This document shows positions 51,239 through 59,612 of a stretch of DNA of 64,000 bases, one piece after another; the stretch's first letter is position 1, and each line of letters begins with the position of its first letter. The translations under genes were made by a program, and so were the position numbers. Below the pieces are notes generated by a model. It did no database searches, was not told the origin of the DNA, and was given only the letters and a program-made list of their open reading frames with translations. Origin of the DNA: Leucobacter sp. UCMA 4100 (GTDB lineage Bacteria > Actinomycetota > Actinomycetes > Actinomycetales > Microbacteriaceae); NCBI RefSeq assembly GCF_027853335.1, contig NZ_JAFEUS010000002.1, positions 1,782,514 through 1,846,513 on the forward strand, written 5' to 3'.

Positions 51239-52045
51239 CCGGTTTGCGAGGTGGCGCTCTGAGAAGTGTTGAGAGAGGCGGTGCGCGTGCTCAAGCAGCA
51301 GGTTTCCGAGCTCGGGCCTGCGGTCTTGCGAGAAGCGGCTCTCGATGCCCGTGAGGCTGAGCGCCCACGACGGTTGACCCGAGGGGCCGAACACCGCCGC
51401 GCCCATGCCCCAACTGCCCTCGACGATGAGCGCGGGGTTGACCGCGTAACCGTTGAGCCTCGTCTCGGCGATGCGATCCCGAATCGCCGCTTGGCTGTGC
51501 TCTGGCCCGTACTGGCCCGCGAGGTCGGTGGTCGCGAGGTAGCGGTCGACGGTCTCTTCGGGCATGAACGAGAGAATCGCGAGGCCAGCCGAGGCGACGC
51601 CGAGCGGAAATCGTTTGCCCTCGAAGAGCACGAATGAGCGGATCGGAAAACTGCCGTCAGAGCGCAGCATGCACACCGTTTCGTTGCCCCGCCGCATCGA
51701 GAGGAATGCGCTCTCGCCCGTCGCCTCTGAGAGTGCGGTGAGGTGGTGCCTCGCGATGTCAGAGACGTCGTAGCGCTCGGCGGCAACGTTGCCCATGAGG
51801 TAGATCTCTGGGCCAAGAAACCAGCGGCCGGTCTGCTGGTCGCGGTCGATGAAGCCCTCGTGCGTGAGTGAGGTAAGCAGGCGGTGCACGGTCGTTCGCG
51901 CGATCTCGGTGCGCTCGGCGACCTGCGAGGTGCTGCACCCCTCCGGCATGCTCTGGCTCACGACGCGCAATACCTCTGCGACGCGACCCACCACCTGGGC
52001 CCCCGCGACGGGTGATCCCGGCACCTGCTGCGACCTGTTCATCAT
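51236..52045 (-). CDS. IclR family transcriptional regulator
   Basis: This 269-residue regulator has a winged helix (GCSTSQVAERTEIARTTVHR) in the N-terminal 90 residues and an IclR effector domain behind it with ATGESAFLSMRRGNETVC. The ATG at 52045 is chosen for its TATCTT -10 box 7 nt upstream; a longer ORF is unsupported. It is divergent from the CoA-transferase-thiolase operon, and a perfect 7-7-7 inverted repeat lies between. It resembles PcaR/PobR regulators that respond to aromatic breakdown products, but the inducer is unproven. Confidence 0.87.
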   Translation of the reverse strand: MMNRSQQVPGSPVAGAQVVGRVAEVLRVVSQSMPEGCSTSQVAERTEIARTTVHRLLTSLTHEGFIDRDQQTGRWFLGPEIYLMGNVAAERYDVSDIARHHLTALSEATGESAFLSMRRGNETVCMLRSDGSFPIRSFVLFEGKRFPLGVASAGLAILSFMPEETVDRYLATTDLAGQYGPEHSQAAIRDRIAETRLNGYAVNPALIVEGSWGMGAAVFGPSGQPSWALSLTGIESRFSQDRRPELGNLLLEHAHRLSQHFSERHLANR

Positions 52046-52052
52046 GTGGACA

Positions 52053-52058
52053 AAGATA
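52053..52058 (-). promoter_or_regulatory. Leaderless -10 box of iclR
   Basis: TATCTT on the minus strand is 7 nt before the ATG at 52045. The IclR operator candidate lies about 55 bp upstream. Confidence 0.45.
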
Positions 52059-52110
52059 CACAATGAAGCCATAAAATGATCGCTTTTGTCGCCACCGGCG
52101 CATCTGCTTG

Positions 52111-52131
52111 AGATATTTCGGCTGAATATCT
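52111..52131. promoter_or_regulatory. Candidate IclR operator
   Basis: AGATATT (52111-52117) and AATATCT (52125-52131) are perfect 7-bp arms around a 7-nt spacer. The site is AT-rich in a GC-rich genome and stands between iclR and the CoA-transferase genes, 54 bp before the latter. Confidence 0.65.
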
Positions 52132-52184
52132 AGCCTGAAGCTACGTGTGGCGTGTGACCACAATGTGAACGAGAGGGCGAGTCT

Positions 52185-52907
52185 ATGGCGATAAAGCAGT
52201 ATGACGGAGCTCGCAGTGCGCTTGAGGGGCTCGTACACGACGGCATGATCGTCGCCGTTGGCGGGTTTGGCCTGAGCGGCATTCCCTTAAACCTCATTCG
52301 GGCGCTGCGCGACACCGGTGCCAAAGACCTCACGATCGTCTCAAATAACATGGGTGTTGACGGCAAGGGCCTCGGGCTGCTGCTCGAGAACCAGCAGGTC
52401 TCGCGGGTGCTCGCCTCGTACGTGGGCGAGAACCAGCTCTTCGCCAAGCAGTACCTCGACGGCACGCTCGACGTCGAATTCGTGCCTCAGGGCACCCTCG
52501 CAGAGCGCCTCAGGGCAGGGGGCGCGGGCATTCCCGCCTTCTACACGCCAACGGGCGTCGGCACCCCGGTCGCCGAGGGCAAACCTGAGGCAGAGTTTGA
52601 TGGCAAGCGCGTCATTCTTGAGCGCGGCATCGTCGCCGACCTCGCCCTCGTTCGCGCCCACACGGGCGACGCCGAGGGCAACCTCAGGTACCGCTTCACG
52701 GCACAAAACTTCAACCCCCTCGTCGCTATGTCGGGACGCGTGACGGTCGCCGAGGTCGAGAACCTGGCGACCGACTACCTCGATCCGCAATCGATTCATA
52801 CTCCCGGCGTCTTTGTGCAGCGCTTCGTCGTCGCCGAAGACCAGACGAAAGACATCGAGCAGCGCACCACCCGGCCACGGGCAGCAGCGCAGACGGAGCG
52901 TGCATAG
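52185..52907 (+). CDS. 3-oxoacid CoA-transferase subunit A
   Basis: This 240-residue subunit has [16 protein letters not shown] near residue 26, the family-1 CoA-binding loop, and [21 protein letters not shown]. With subunit B it moves CoA from succinyl-CoA to 3-oxoadipate or acetoacetate. The next gene starts inside its stop codon. A short Lys/Arg/Ala-rich tail ends the protein. Confidence 0.88.
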   Translation: MAIKQYDGARSALEGLVHDGMIVAVGGFGLSGIPLNLIRALRDTGAKDLTIVSNNMGVDGKGLGLLLENQQVSRVLASYVGENQLFAKQYLDGTLDVEFVPQGTLAERLRAGGAGIPAFYTPTGVGTPVAEGKPEAEFDGKRVILERGIVADLALVRAHTGDAEGNLRYRFTAQNFNPLVAMSGRVTVAEVENLATDYLDPQSIHTPGVFVQRFVVAEDQTKDIEQRTTRPRAAAQTERA

Positions 52908-53554
52908 TGTGGAGCCGTGACGAGATGGCCGCGATCGCGGCCGCAGAGCTCGAAGACGGGCAGTACGTGAACCTCGGCATCGGCATTCCGACGCTCGTGG
53001 CCAACCACCTGCCCGACGGCGTCTCGGTCATGCTGCAGAGCGAGAACGGGATGCTCGGCATGGGCCCGTTCCCGCTGGAGGGTGACGAAGACGCCGACCT
53101 CATTAACGCCGGCAAGCAGACGGTGACGCTCGTTCCCGGCGCCTCGATCTTTGACTCGGCAACCTCGTTCGGCATGATTCGCGGGGGTCACGTGCAAACG
53201 GCGATTCTGGGCGCGATGGAGGTTGCGGGCAACGGCGACCTCGCCAACTGGACGATTCCCGGCAAGCTCGTGAAAGGCATGGGCGGCGCGATGGATCTCG
53301 TCGCCGGAACCCCTCGGGTCATCGTGCTCACCGATCACGTTGCCAAAGACGGGTCGCCAAAGGTCGTTACGCAATGCTCGCTGCCGCTCACCGGGGCGGG
53401 CGTCGTGAACCGCATCATCACCGACAGAGCGGTGTTCGATGTTGAAGAGGGCGGCCTCGTGCTCAAGCGCATGGCCCCAGACCAGACCGTAGACAGCCTG
53501 CGCGAGCTCACCGGCGCATCATTTCAGGTGGCACTCGAGGAGGACACACGATGA
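52907..53554 (+). CDS. 3-oxoacid CoA-transferase subunit B
   Basis: This 215-residue subunit carries the catalytic Glu in [12 protein letters not shown] (SENG motif) and [13 protein letters not shown] for CoA binding. With subunit A and the thiolase it would turn 3-oxoadipate into succinyl-CoA and acetyl-CoA (PcaIJF), or acetoacetate into two acetyl-CoA (AtoDAB). Sequence alone does not decide between the two. Its end overlaps the thiolase start by 4 nt. Confidence 0.88.
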   Translation: MWSRDEMAAIAAAELEDGQYVNLGIGIPTLVANHLPDGVSVMLQSENGMLGMGPFPLEGDEDADLINAGKQTVTLVPGASIFDSATSFGMIRGGHVQTAILGAMEVAGNGDLANWTIPGKLVKGMGGAMDLVAGTPRVIVLTDHVAKDGSPKVVTQCSLPLTGAGVVNRIITDRAVFDVEEGGLVLKRMAPDQTVDSLRELTGASFQVALEEDTR

Positions 53555-54726
53555 CCGCACTGATCGCAGGCTACGCCCGCACCCCCTTTACCCGCTTTAA
53601 CGGCCAGCTCGCCTCGCTCAAGGCGACCGAGCTCGGGGCCCACGCCGTTCGCGCCGCGCTCGAGAGCGCCGGTGTCGCGGCTGCCGACGTCGATACGGTC
53701 GTCGCGGGACAGGTGCTGCAGGCGGGTGCGGGGCAGAACCCTGCACGCCAGACCGCGGTCGGCGCCGGCATCTCGTTCGACGTGCCCGCCATGACGATCA
53801 ACGCCGTGTGCCTCTCGGGCGCCGAGGCCGTGACGCAGGCCGCACGTCTCGTCAACGCCGGCGAGGCCGACGTGGTCGTCGCCGTGGGCCAGGAGTCAAT
53901 GTCGCTCGCGCCCCACGTCGTCGGCATGCGCGCCGGGCACCGCTACGGCAACGCGACACTCATCGACACCGTCGAGCACGACGGTCTGAGTGATGCGTTT
54001 GGCCGCATCTCGATGGGGCAGCTCACTGAAGAGGGCAACGCCACCCACGGCCTCACCCGCGAAGAGCAGGACGCCCTTTCGGCCCGCTCGCATCAGCTCG
54101 CCGAGGCATCGGCCGAGCTCACGGCCGGCGAGATCGCTCCCGTCACGATCAGCTCGCGCCGCGGCGACACCGTCGTTTCGGCCGACGACGGGATTCGCCC
54201 CGGCACCACCGCCGAGACCCTCGCGGCACTGCGCCCAGCCTTCACCCCCGACGGCTCGGTCACCGCGGGCAACGCCTCGCAAATCACCGACGGCGCCGCT
54301 GCCGTGATTGTCGTGAGTGAGGCCGCCTCGGCCCGCCTCGGCCTCACACCCATCGCCGCGATCGAGGCGCACGCCCTCGTGGCGGGCCCCGACACCCACC
54401 TGCACTCGCAGCCCTCGCGCGCCATCGAGGCGGCACTCGGCCGCGTCGCGGGCGGCGCCTCAGCTAGCGACCTCGCCGTCGTCGAGATCAACGAGGCCTT
54501 CGCGCAGGTCGTGCTCCAGTCGACGCGCGACCTCGGCATCGCCCCAGAGATCGTGAACCCCCGCGGCGGCGCCATCGCCCTCGGCCACCCGATCGGCGCC
54601 TCTGGCGCACGCATCGTCGGCTCGCTCGCACGCCAGCTCGCAGACCTCGGCCCGGGCAAGCTCGGCGCCATCGGCATTTGCGGCGGCGGCGGCCAGGGCA
54701 CGGCGCTCGTGCTGCGCTCACTCTAG
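53551..54726 (+). CDS. Thiolase (acetyl-CoA or 3-oxoadipyl-CoA acyltransferase)
   Basis: This 391-residue enzyme cleaves a 3-oxoacyl-CoA with CoA. The nucleophilic Cys is in [12 protein letters not shown], the base His in [12 protein letters not shown] and the second Cys in [14 protein letters not shown]. It is the last gene of the IclR-controlled operon. Pairing with a CoA-transferase fits the beta-ketoadipate endgame or ketone-body use. Upstream ring-cleavage genes are not in the window. Confidence 0.9.
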   Translation: MTALIAGYARTPFTRFNGQLASLKATELGAHAVRAALESAGVAAADVDTVVAGQVLQAGAGQNPARQTAVGAGISFDVPAMTINAVCLSGAEAVTQAARLVNAGEADVVVAVGQESMSLAPHVVGMRAGHRYGNATLIDTVEHDGLSDAFGRISMGQLTEEGNATHGLTREEQDALSARSHQLAEASAELTAGEIAPVTISSRRGDTVVSADDGIRPGTTAETLAALRPAFTPDGSVTAGNASQITDGAAAVIVVSEAASARLGLTPIAAIEAHALVAGPDTHLHSQPSRAIEAALGRVAGGASASDLAVVEINEAFAQVVLQSTRDLGIAPEIVNPRGGAIALGHPIGASGARIVGSLARQLADLGPGKLGAIGICGGGGQGTALVLRSL

Positions 54727-54791
54727 CGGCGACTCGTTCGCGCGGGCCTCACGGGGTCGGCGCGAGCGGCCGCTGTGTGCGGTGCGGGCGG

Positions 54792-56099
54792 TTAGCGCAG
54801 CCGATCCGCGACCCGGCGTGCCTCGCGCAGGCCGCTCTCGATCGCGCCGTCAATGAAGCCGCCCCACAAATTCGCGTTGTCGGTCGTGGCAAAGAACACG
54901 TCTCCATGCGGCTGCTGCAGCTCGGCGAGGTCTCGGGTGAGCTGGCCTGGGCGGTGGGTCATCCACGTCGTGCGCGAGAGCGGATCGGCCATCCAGTCGT
55001 GGGCCGTTGCTGCGAGCACCTCAAGCCCCGGCCTGATCGCGTCGACGGCTCGCTGCACCGCCGAAAGATCGCTCACGTCGAGCGCGGTGTGATCGGGGCC
55101 AAAGCCCACGAGCACCGAGCGATCATCGCCGATGAACTCGCTCTTGAGCACCGAGATCGGGTGCTGCGGGGTGGCGTAGCCGAAGAACCGGGGCAGGGAT
55201 CCGCGCACCTCGATCCACACCTTGGTGCCCTGCGAGGCCACCGTTTCGCGGTTTTGCCGCTGCCACGCCTCGGGCAGCTCGGGGCTGAACTCGATGCCGG
55301 TCACCGCATTCACCGGAAGCGTCGAAACCACGGCGCGGGCGTGCACCTCGTGCCCCTCGGCCGTCGTCACGATGACGGGGTGCGTGCCCTCGCCGCCCCG
55401 CTGCACGACGCGCGTGACGGTGGCGCCAAGCCGTATTTCGCCGGGAACGCTCTCGGCGATACGTGCCGTCCAATCGCTCATGCCGCCAACCACGCGGTAG
55501 GTCGCCGAGGCCTCGTGCATGAGCTGCCAGTGGCCGCCCGTCGCCGAAACCCAGCGCAGCGCGCTCGAGAGCCCCGTCTCGTCGAGTGGAGCGTTCACGT
55601 GCCCCACCCACACCGACTCGTTCGTGCTCTTCGCCTCGGCCGGGAGCCCCAGCTCGTCGATGCGGTCTTGAATCGTGAGGTGGTCGAGCTCGGTAATACT
55701 GCCGCCCGTCGGATCAACCCCGCGGGGCATCACGCGCGCCACATCGTCGACGATGAGCTGCTGCCCGGGGCTGATGAGCTGCATGAACTCGTCGAGCGTC
55801 GCGACCCGCGGCTCGCCGCCTTCGCCCAACCACCTGGCCTCTTCGGCCGCCGGGCTGCGCACGATCTCGCGGCCGTACCGGGTCATCTCTGCCCACGTGT
55901 GGGGCTGCACCCAGTGCACCCAGGTTCCGCCGAGCTCGAGGTCGTGCCCCAGCCGGTGGTCGGTCCAGGTGCGCCCGCCGACCCGGTCGCGTGCCTCGAG
56001 CGTGAGCACCGTGTGCCCGGCACCGCCCAGCTCTCTCGCGGCGATGAGCCCGGCGAACCCGGCCCCAATAACGACGACGTCGACCTGTTCGACTGGCAT
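54792..56099 (-). CDS. Flavin monoamine oxidase family protein
   Basis: This 435-residue flavoenzyme has the FAD loop VVIGAGFAGLIAARELG and LEARDRVGGRTWTD at the N-terminus, and a C-terminal segment DVFFATTDNANLWGGFIDGA that closes the FAD site. It oxidises a primary or secondary amine to aldehyde, ammonia and hydrogen peroxide. The ATG at 56099 follows GGAG by 5 nt; a GTG two codons earlier is too close to it. It converges on the thiolase. Its substrate could be an aromatic amine whose product enters the neighbouring CoA-transferase pathway. Confidence 0.87.
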   Translation of the reverse strand: MPVEQVDVVVIGAGFAGLIAARELGGAGHTVLTLEARDRVGGRTWTDHRLGHDLELGGTWVHWVQPHTWAEMTRYGREIVRSPAAEEARWLGEGGEPRVATLDEFMQLISPGQQLIVDDVARVMPRGVDPTGGSITELDHLTIQDRIDELGLPAEAKSTNESVWVGHVNAPLDETGLSSALRWVSATGGHWQLMHEASATYRVVGGMSDWTARIAESVPGEIRLGATVTRVVQRGGEGTHPVIVTTAEGHEVHARAVVSTLPVNAVTGIEFSPELPEAWQRQNRETVASQGTKVWIEVRGSLPRFFGYATPQHPISVLKSEFIGDDRSVLVGFGPDHTALDVSDLSAVQRAVDAIRPGLEVLAATAHDWMADPLSRTTWMTHRPGQLTRDLAELQQPHGDVFFATTDNANLWGGFIDGAIESGLREARRVADRLR

Positions 56100-56256
56100 G
56101 CGCACTCCTTCGTGGTGGGTTTCGTTCTAGGGTGTCACGTTTGGGGCGCGGCCGCTACGGTGCGGGGGTGCGGCGACTGCCGCTGCTCGGTCGGGCTTGC
56201 CGCTGCCGCGGTGCTCGCTGTTCGGGCTGCCGCCCGCGCCGCCGCCAAACTCGTTC

Positions 56257-56308
56257 ACTTGACGCAAAGCAGGGTGTTTCGGCCCAAACACCCTGCTTTT
56301 CGTCTAGT
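56257..56308. repeat. 52-bp palindromic intergenic repeat, copy 3
   Basis: Arms at 56257-56279 and 56286-56308 pair over 23 positions with two mismatches around a 6-nt loop. The left arm has GACGCAAAGC in place of GACGAAAAGC, and the right has GTCTAG in place of GTCAAG. Confidence 0.88.
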
Positions 56309-56370
56309 AGATGCCGAAAGAGGAGACATCAGCGCGCCAGGCGGGGCCAGAACCCGCGCACGCCCAATCC

Positions 56371-56422
56371 ACTTGACAGAAAGCAGGGTGTAAACGCGAA
56401 AACACCCTGCTTTTCGTCAAGT
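56371..56422. repeat. 52-bp palindromic intergenic repeat, copy 4
   Basis: Arms at 56371-56391 and 56402-56422 pair with two adjacent mismatches (left GACAGAAAGC). The right arm is identical to copies 1 and 2. The copy is in the same orientation as copy 3. Confidence 0.88.
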
Positions 56423-56550
56423 AGATCGCAGAAGCAGTCGGCTGAGGCGGATCGCGCCAGTCCCCGAGACTCAAGCGGCTCGCGGCAGTCCCAGCCACGA
56501 GCGGATCGCGGCAGCCCCAGCCCCGAGCCGATCGCGCCAGCCCCCACCCC

Positions 56551-57354
56551 CTACAGCTTCGCGACGACCCCAGCCAGCAGCTCGCCGAGCGCGCCCTCCG
56601 AGGCCTTGCCGACCTCGATGACCTCGGCGTGGCTGAGGGGGTCGGCTGCGAGGCCCGCGCCCGGGTTGGTGATGAGCGAGAAGCCGAGCACGCGCATGCC
56701 GGCTTCGCGGGCGGCGATCGCCTCGAGGGTGGTTGACATGCCGACCGCGTCGCCGCCGGCCTGGGCGAGGTAGCGCACCTCGGCGGGGGTTTCGTAGTGG
56801 GGTCCGGGCATCTGCACGTAGACGCCCTCGGCGAGCGTGGGGTCGACCGAGCGGGCAGCCTCGCGCAGTTCGGCGTCGTAGAGGTTCGTGAGGTCGACGA
56901 AGTTGGCGCCCTCGATGGGTGAGAGGGCCGTCATGTTGAGGTGGTCGTTGATGATGATGGGGCGGCCGGGGGTGTGCTCGAGCTTGAGCCCGCCGGCGCC
57001 GTTCGTGAGCACCATGATCTCGGCCCCTGCGGCGGCGGCTGCGCGCACCCCGTGCACGACCGAGCGCACGCCGTGGCCCTCGTAGAGGTGGGTGCGGGCG
57101 CCGATGATGAGCGCGTGCTTGCCGTTTGCGAGGCGAATCGAGGTGAGCGTGCCCGAGTGGCCGACCACGCCAGAGGAGCGGAATCCGGGAACCTCTGCGG
57201 CGTCCATAACGGCGACGGTCTCGCCGATGAGTTCGGCTGCTTTGCCCCAGCCTGAGCCGAGGGTGAGGGCGATGTCGTGCTTTGCGACTCCGCTGAGTTC
57301 GGCGATGCGTGTTGCCGCCTGCTGGGCGAGGGCTTTGGGGTCGTTGTTCGTCAT
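56551..57354 (-). CDS. Purine nucleoside phosphorylase
   Basis: This 267-residue trimeric-type enzyme splits inosine or guanosine with phosphate. It has the phosphate loop LTLGSGWGKAAE, GVVGHSGTLTSIR, YEGHGVRSVVHGVRAAAAAG and VLTNGAGGLKLEHTPG. The ATG at 57354 gives the normal N-terminus; a 28-codon extension has no support. It belongs with add, deoA and the mutase in nucleoside salvage, as deoD/punA (Rv3307) next to pmmB does in M. tuberculosis. Confidence 0.92.
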   Translation of the reverse strand: MTNNDPKALAQQAATRIAELSGVAKHDIALTLGSGWGKAAELIGETVAVMDAAEVPGFRSSGVVGHSGTLTSIRLANGKHALIIGARTHLYEGHGVRSVVHGVRAAAAAGAEIMVLTNGAGGLKLEHTPGRPIIINDHLNMTALSPIEGANFVDLTNLYDAELREAARSVDPTLAEGVYVQMPGPHYETPAEVRYLAQAGGDAVGMSTTLEAIAAREAGMRVLGFSLITNPGAGLAADPLSHAEVIEVGKASEGALGELLAGVVAKL

Positions 57355-57400
57355 AAAAAATAGTGTGCCACACCCGCGTGAACGAAGGGCGGCGGGCGAG

Positions 57401-57458
57401 AAAAAGACGGGGGCGGATCGGGGCAAGCGTGTCGCCACGCGCCCCGATCCGCCCCCGT
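57401..57458 (-). terminator. Strong intrinsic terminator of the ABC-2 exporter operon
   Basis: On the minus strand two perfect 18-bp arms (57407-57424 and 57441-57458) enclose a further GCGTG/CACGC stem and are followed by CTTTTTC. It begins 10 bp after the permease stop. The arms contain GCGGATCG. Confidence 0.85.
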
Positions 57459-57468
57459 GAGTGAGAAG

Positions 57469-58566
57469 CTAGGCCTTCTTGAGTGCTTCGCCGAGCTTGA
57501 CGCGCTGGCCGGTGCGCAGAATCGATCCCTCGTAGATCTTCGCGCTCAGCCAGACGGCGATGGCCGTCGTGGCGAGAATGATGCCGAGTGATGCGATGGG
57601 CTCCCACCACATGGCGTCGCCATAGTAGAGGCGCATGGGCATACCGACGGGGGCCGAGAACGGCACGTAGCTCATGATGGTGAGCACGGTCGGGTTGTCG
57701 AAGAAGAAGATGATGAGCATGTACGGAATCATGATGAGCATCATCACCGGCGTCGTGACCGATGCGGCGTCTTCGAGGCGTGACACGAGCGAGGCTGCCG
57801 CGGCATACATCGTTGCGGTGAGTAGGAATCCGAAGATGAAGAGCACGCCGAACCAGATGAGTGATGAGCCGAGCGCGCCGAGCAGCAGGTCTTGGCCGGT
57901 CGCGAGCATGCCGACCGAGACGAGGGCCACGGCGATGGCGACGGTCGCGAGGGCGAGCAGGCTGTTGCCGATGACCTTGCCGGCGAGGAGCACTCGGGGT
58001 TTCACGGTCGCGAGCAGAATCTCGATGATGCGGGTCTGTTTTTCTTCGATGACGCTCTGCACGATGGTGTTGCCGAAGGTCATCGCGGTGATGAAGAAGA
58101 CGAGGCCGAAGCCGATCGCGAGGAAGTACGCGATGAAGTCGAAACCGCCGCCGTCACCGTTGAGAAGGGTGACCTCTGGCTGGATGCTGAGCAGCTGCAT
58201 GATGAGGCCGGGAGGCTCCTCGTCAGCGATCACGTGCATGCCGCTCGCGACGCTCGGGTCGAGATACACGGCCGCCTCGACGTCGCCCGACTCGACGAGG
58301 GCCTTCGCCTCGTCGGTTCCCGCGGTCTCGGTGATCTCAATGAACGGCTGGTCGAGCTGTGCGAGTGACGAGACGGCGGCTTCTGGAACCGCGACCCGCG
58401 TCACATCGTCGCCTGAGTTCTTCGAGACGAGGCCCGAGATGACGACGCTCGCGAGAATGAGCACGAGCATGATGACGATCGATGAGACGAACGCCTTGCT
58501 CGAGAGCCGCGTGCGAATCTCTCGCTCGGCGACGAGCCAGGTCTGTTGCATGGGGTTCTGAGTCAC
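57469..58566 (-). CDS. ABC-2 type exporter permease (NatB/YhaP-like)
   Basis: This 365-residue membrane subunit has an N-terminal helix (SSIVIMLVLILASVVISGLV), an external domain of about 130 residues and five to six C-terminal helices. QSVIEEKQTRIIEILLATVKP is the ABC-2 signature. The GTG at 58566 follows GGAGGTAA and overlaps the ATPase stop (GTGA). It probably exports Na+, a peptide or an antibiotic with its ATPase partner. Confidence 0.87.
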   Translation of the reverse strand: MTQNPMQQTWLVAEREIRTRLSSKAFVSSIVIMLVLILASVVISGLVSKNSGDDVTRVAVPEAAVSSLAQLDQPFIEITETAGTDEAKALVESGDVEAAVYLDPSVASGMHVIADEEPPGLIMQLLSIQPEVTLLNGDGGGFDFIAYFLAIGFGLVFFITAMTFGNTIVQSVIEEKQTRIIEILLATVKPRVLLAGKVIGNSLLALATVAIAVALVSVGMLATGQDLLLGALGSSLIWFGVLFIFGFLLTATMYAAAASLVSRLEDAASVTTPVMMLIMIPYMLIIFFFDNPTVLTIMSYVPFSAPVGMPMRLYYGDAMWWEPIASLGIILATTAIAVWLSAKIYEGSILRTGQRVKLGEALKKA

Positions 58567-59456
58567 TGGGTTACCTCCCTGAAGATTTCGGCGAGCGTTG
58601 GCACGACTGGGGCGAACTGGCGCACGTCGCCGCGTGTGAGGGCCTCGCGCAGCACGCTCTGGGCGGTGCCGGGGGTCGTCTCGGTGAAGCGGGCGTAGCC
58701 GCCGTCGAGGTATTCGAGGGTGACGGCGTCGAGGTCGCCGACCCAGCCGGCATCGGCCGCCTCGCCCTCGAGCTCGATTTCGTAGGTGGGCTGTGCGTGC
58801 CGCGTGCGCAGCTCTTCGCGTGAGCCCTGGGCGAGCACGGTGCCGCCGCCAATCACAACGACGTCGTCGCACAGGCGCTCGACGACGTCGAGCTGGTGCG
58901 AGGAGAAGAGCACGGGTACGCCCTTGGCGGCGTAGTCGCGCAGCACCCCGAGCACGACCTCGATCGCGTAGGGGTCGAGGCCAGAGAACGGCTCGTCGAG
59001 CACGAGCACCTCTGGTTCGTGTACGAGGGCCGCGGCGATCTGCACGCGCTGCTGGTTACCGAGCGAGAGGCTCTCGATGATGTCGCCGCCGCGCTCTTCG
59101 AGGCCGAGGCGCTCGAGCAGGCTCTCGGCGTTGCGCTTGGCCGTCACGGTGTCGACCCCGTGCAGCCGTGCGAGATAGACGAGCTGGTTGAGCACCTTCT
59201 CTTTGGGGTACAGCCCGCGCTCCTCGGGCATGTAGCCGAACCGTGCTCGCTCGCTCGGCGTGATGGGGCTGCCGCCCACGAGCACCTCGCCAGAGTCGGC
59301 CTCGAGCACGCCGAGAATGATGCGCATCGTCGTCGTTTTGCCTGCGCCGTTTGAGCCGACGAAGCCGGTCATGCGGCCGCCCTGCACGCTAAACGAGACG
59401 TCGTTGAGTACTTGGCGGTCGCCAAAGCTGCGGTTGACCGAGCGAATCTCAATCAT
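58563..59456 (-). CDS. ABC-2 exporter ATPase (NatA-like)
   Basis: This 297-residue ATPase has Walker A GSNGAGKTTT, signature LSLGNQQRVQIAAALVHEP and Walker B VLVLDEPFSGLDP, followed by a C-terminal domain common in exporters of this type. The ATG at 59456 follows GAAGGGAG; a longer ORF of 11 codons is unsupported. It is divergent from the sensor kinase, and a 16-bp palindrome lies in the gap, so the two-component system may control it. Confidence 0.9.
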   Translation of the reverse strand: MIEIRSVNRSFGDRQVLNDVSFSVQGGRMTGFVGSNGAGKTTTMRIILGVLEADSGEVLVGGSPITPSERARFGYMPEERGLYPKEKVLNQLVYLARLHGVDTVTAKRNAESLLERLGLEERGGDIIESLSLGNQQRVQIAAALVHEPEVLVLDEPFSGLDPYAIEVVLGVLRDYAAKGVPVLFSSHQLDVVERLCDDVVVIGGGTVLAQGSREELRTRHAQPTYEIELEGEAADAGWVGDLDAVTLEYLDGGYARFTETTPGTAQSVLREALTRGDVRQFAPVVPTLAEIFREVTQ

Positions 59457-59543
59457 GAGCGCTCCCTTCGAATCTGGTTCATCATGCAATACACGCTATG
59501 GGCCAGGTGGGGTGCTTGCCCTCCCCATAGCGGCTGAAACGCC

Positions 59544-59559
59544 TCCCCCTCGAGGGGGA
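59544..59559. promoter_or_regulatory. 16-bp perfect palindrome between exporter and two-component system
   Basis: TCCCCCTCGAGGGGGA is fully self-complementary with no spacer. It lies 88 bp before the ATPase ATG and 42 bp before the kinase -10 box, a natural place for the response regulator to bind. Confidence 0.55.
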
Positions 59560-59600
59560 TATTCGGTGTGCCACCCCTGTTCGTTGTCGCCCGCTCCGGC

Positions 59601-59606
59601 TACCGT
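59601..59606 (+). promoter_or_regulatory. Leaderless -10 box of the sensor kinase
   Basis: TACCGT lies exactly 6 nt before the GTG at 59613. No ribosome site is present. Confidence 0.5.
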
Positions 59607-59612
59607 AGAAGC

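Larger units (their letters stand above)
56100..56550. other. Gene-free 451-bp gap with two palindromic repeats
   Basis: The gap between the amine oxidase start and the PNP stop holds no credible gene. CTAGGGTGTCACGTTTGGG (56127-56145) resembles the motif at 32677. Palindrome copies 3 and 4 lie 114 bp apart, followed by several GGATCGCGGCAG/GATCGCGCCAG-like low-complexity units up to the PNP stop. Confidence 0.65.

Noticed and set aside
54678-56393. Long plus-strand frame of 571 codons
   Set aside because: It is antisense to the amine oxidase, whose FAD motifs are clear, and its translation is His/Arg/Pro-rich with no recognisable domain.
56132-56773. 213-codon frame through palindrome copies 3 and 4
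   Set aside because: Its sequence comes from the repeats and the antisense of PNP; similar peptides arise at every copy because the repeat length is constant.
57355-57366. Possible leaderless -10 box before PNP
   Set aside because: The bases at the right distance read CACTAT or ACACTA depending on spacing and do not fit TANNNT, so it was not counted.
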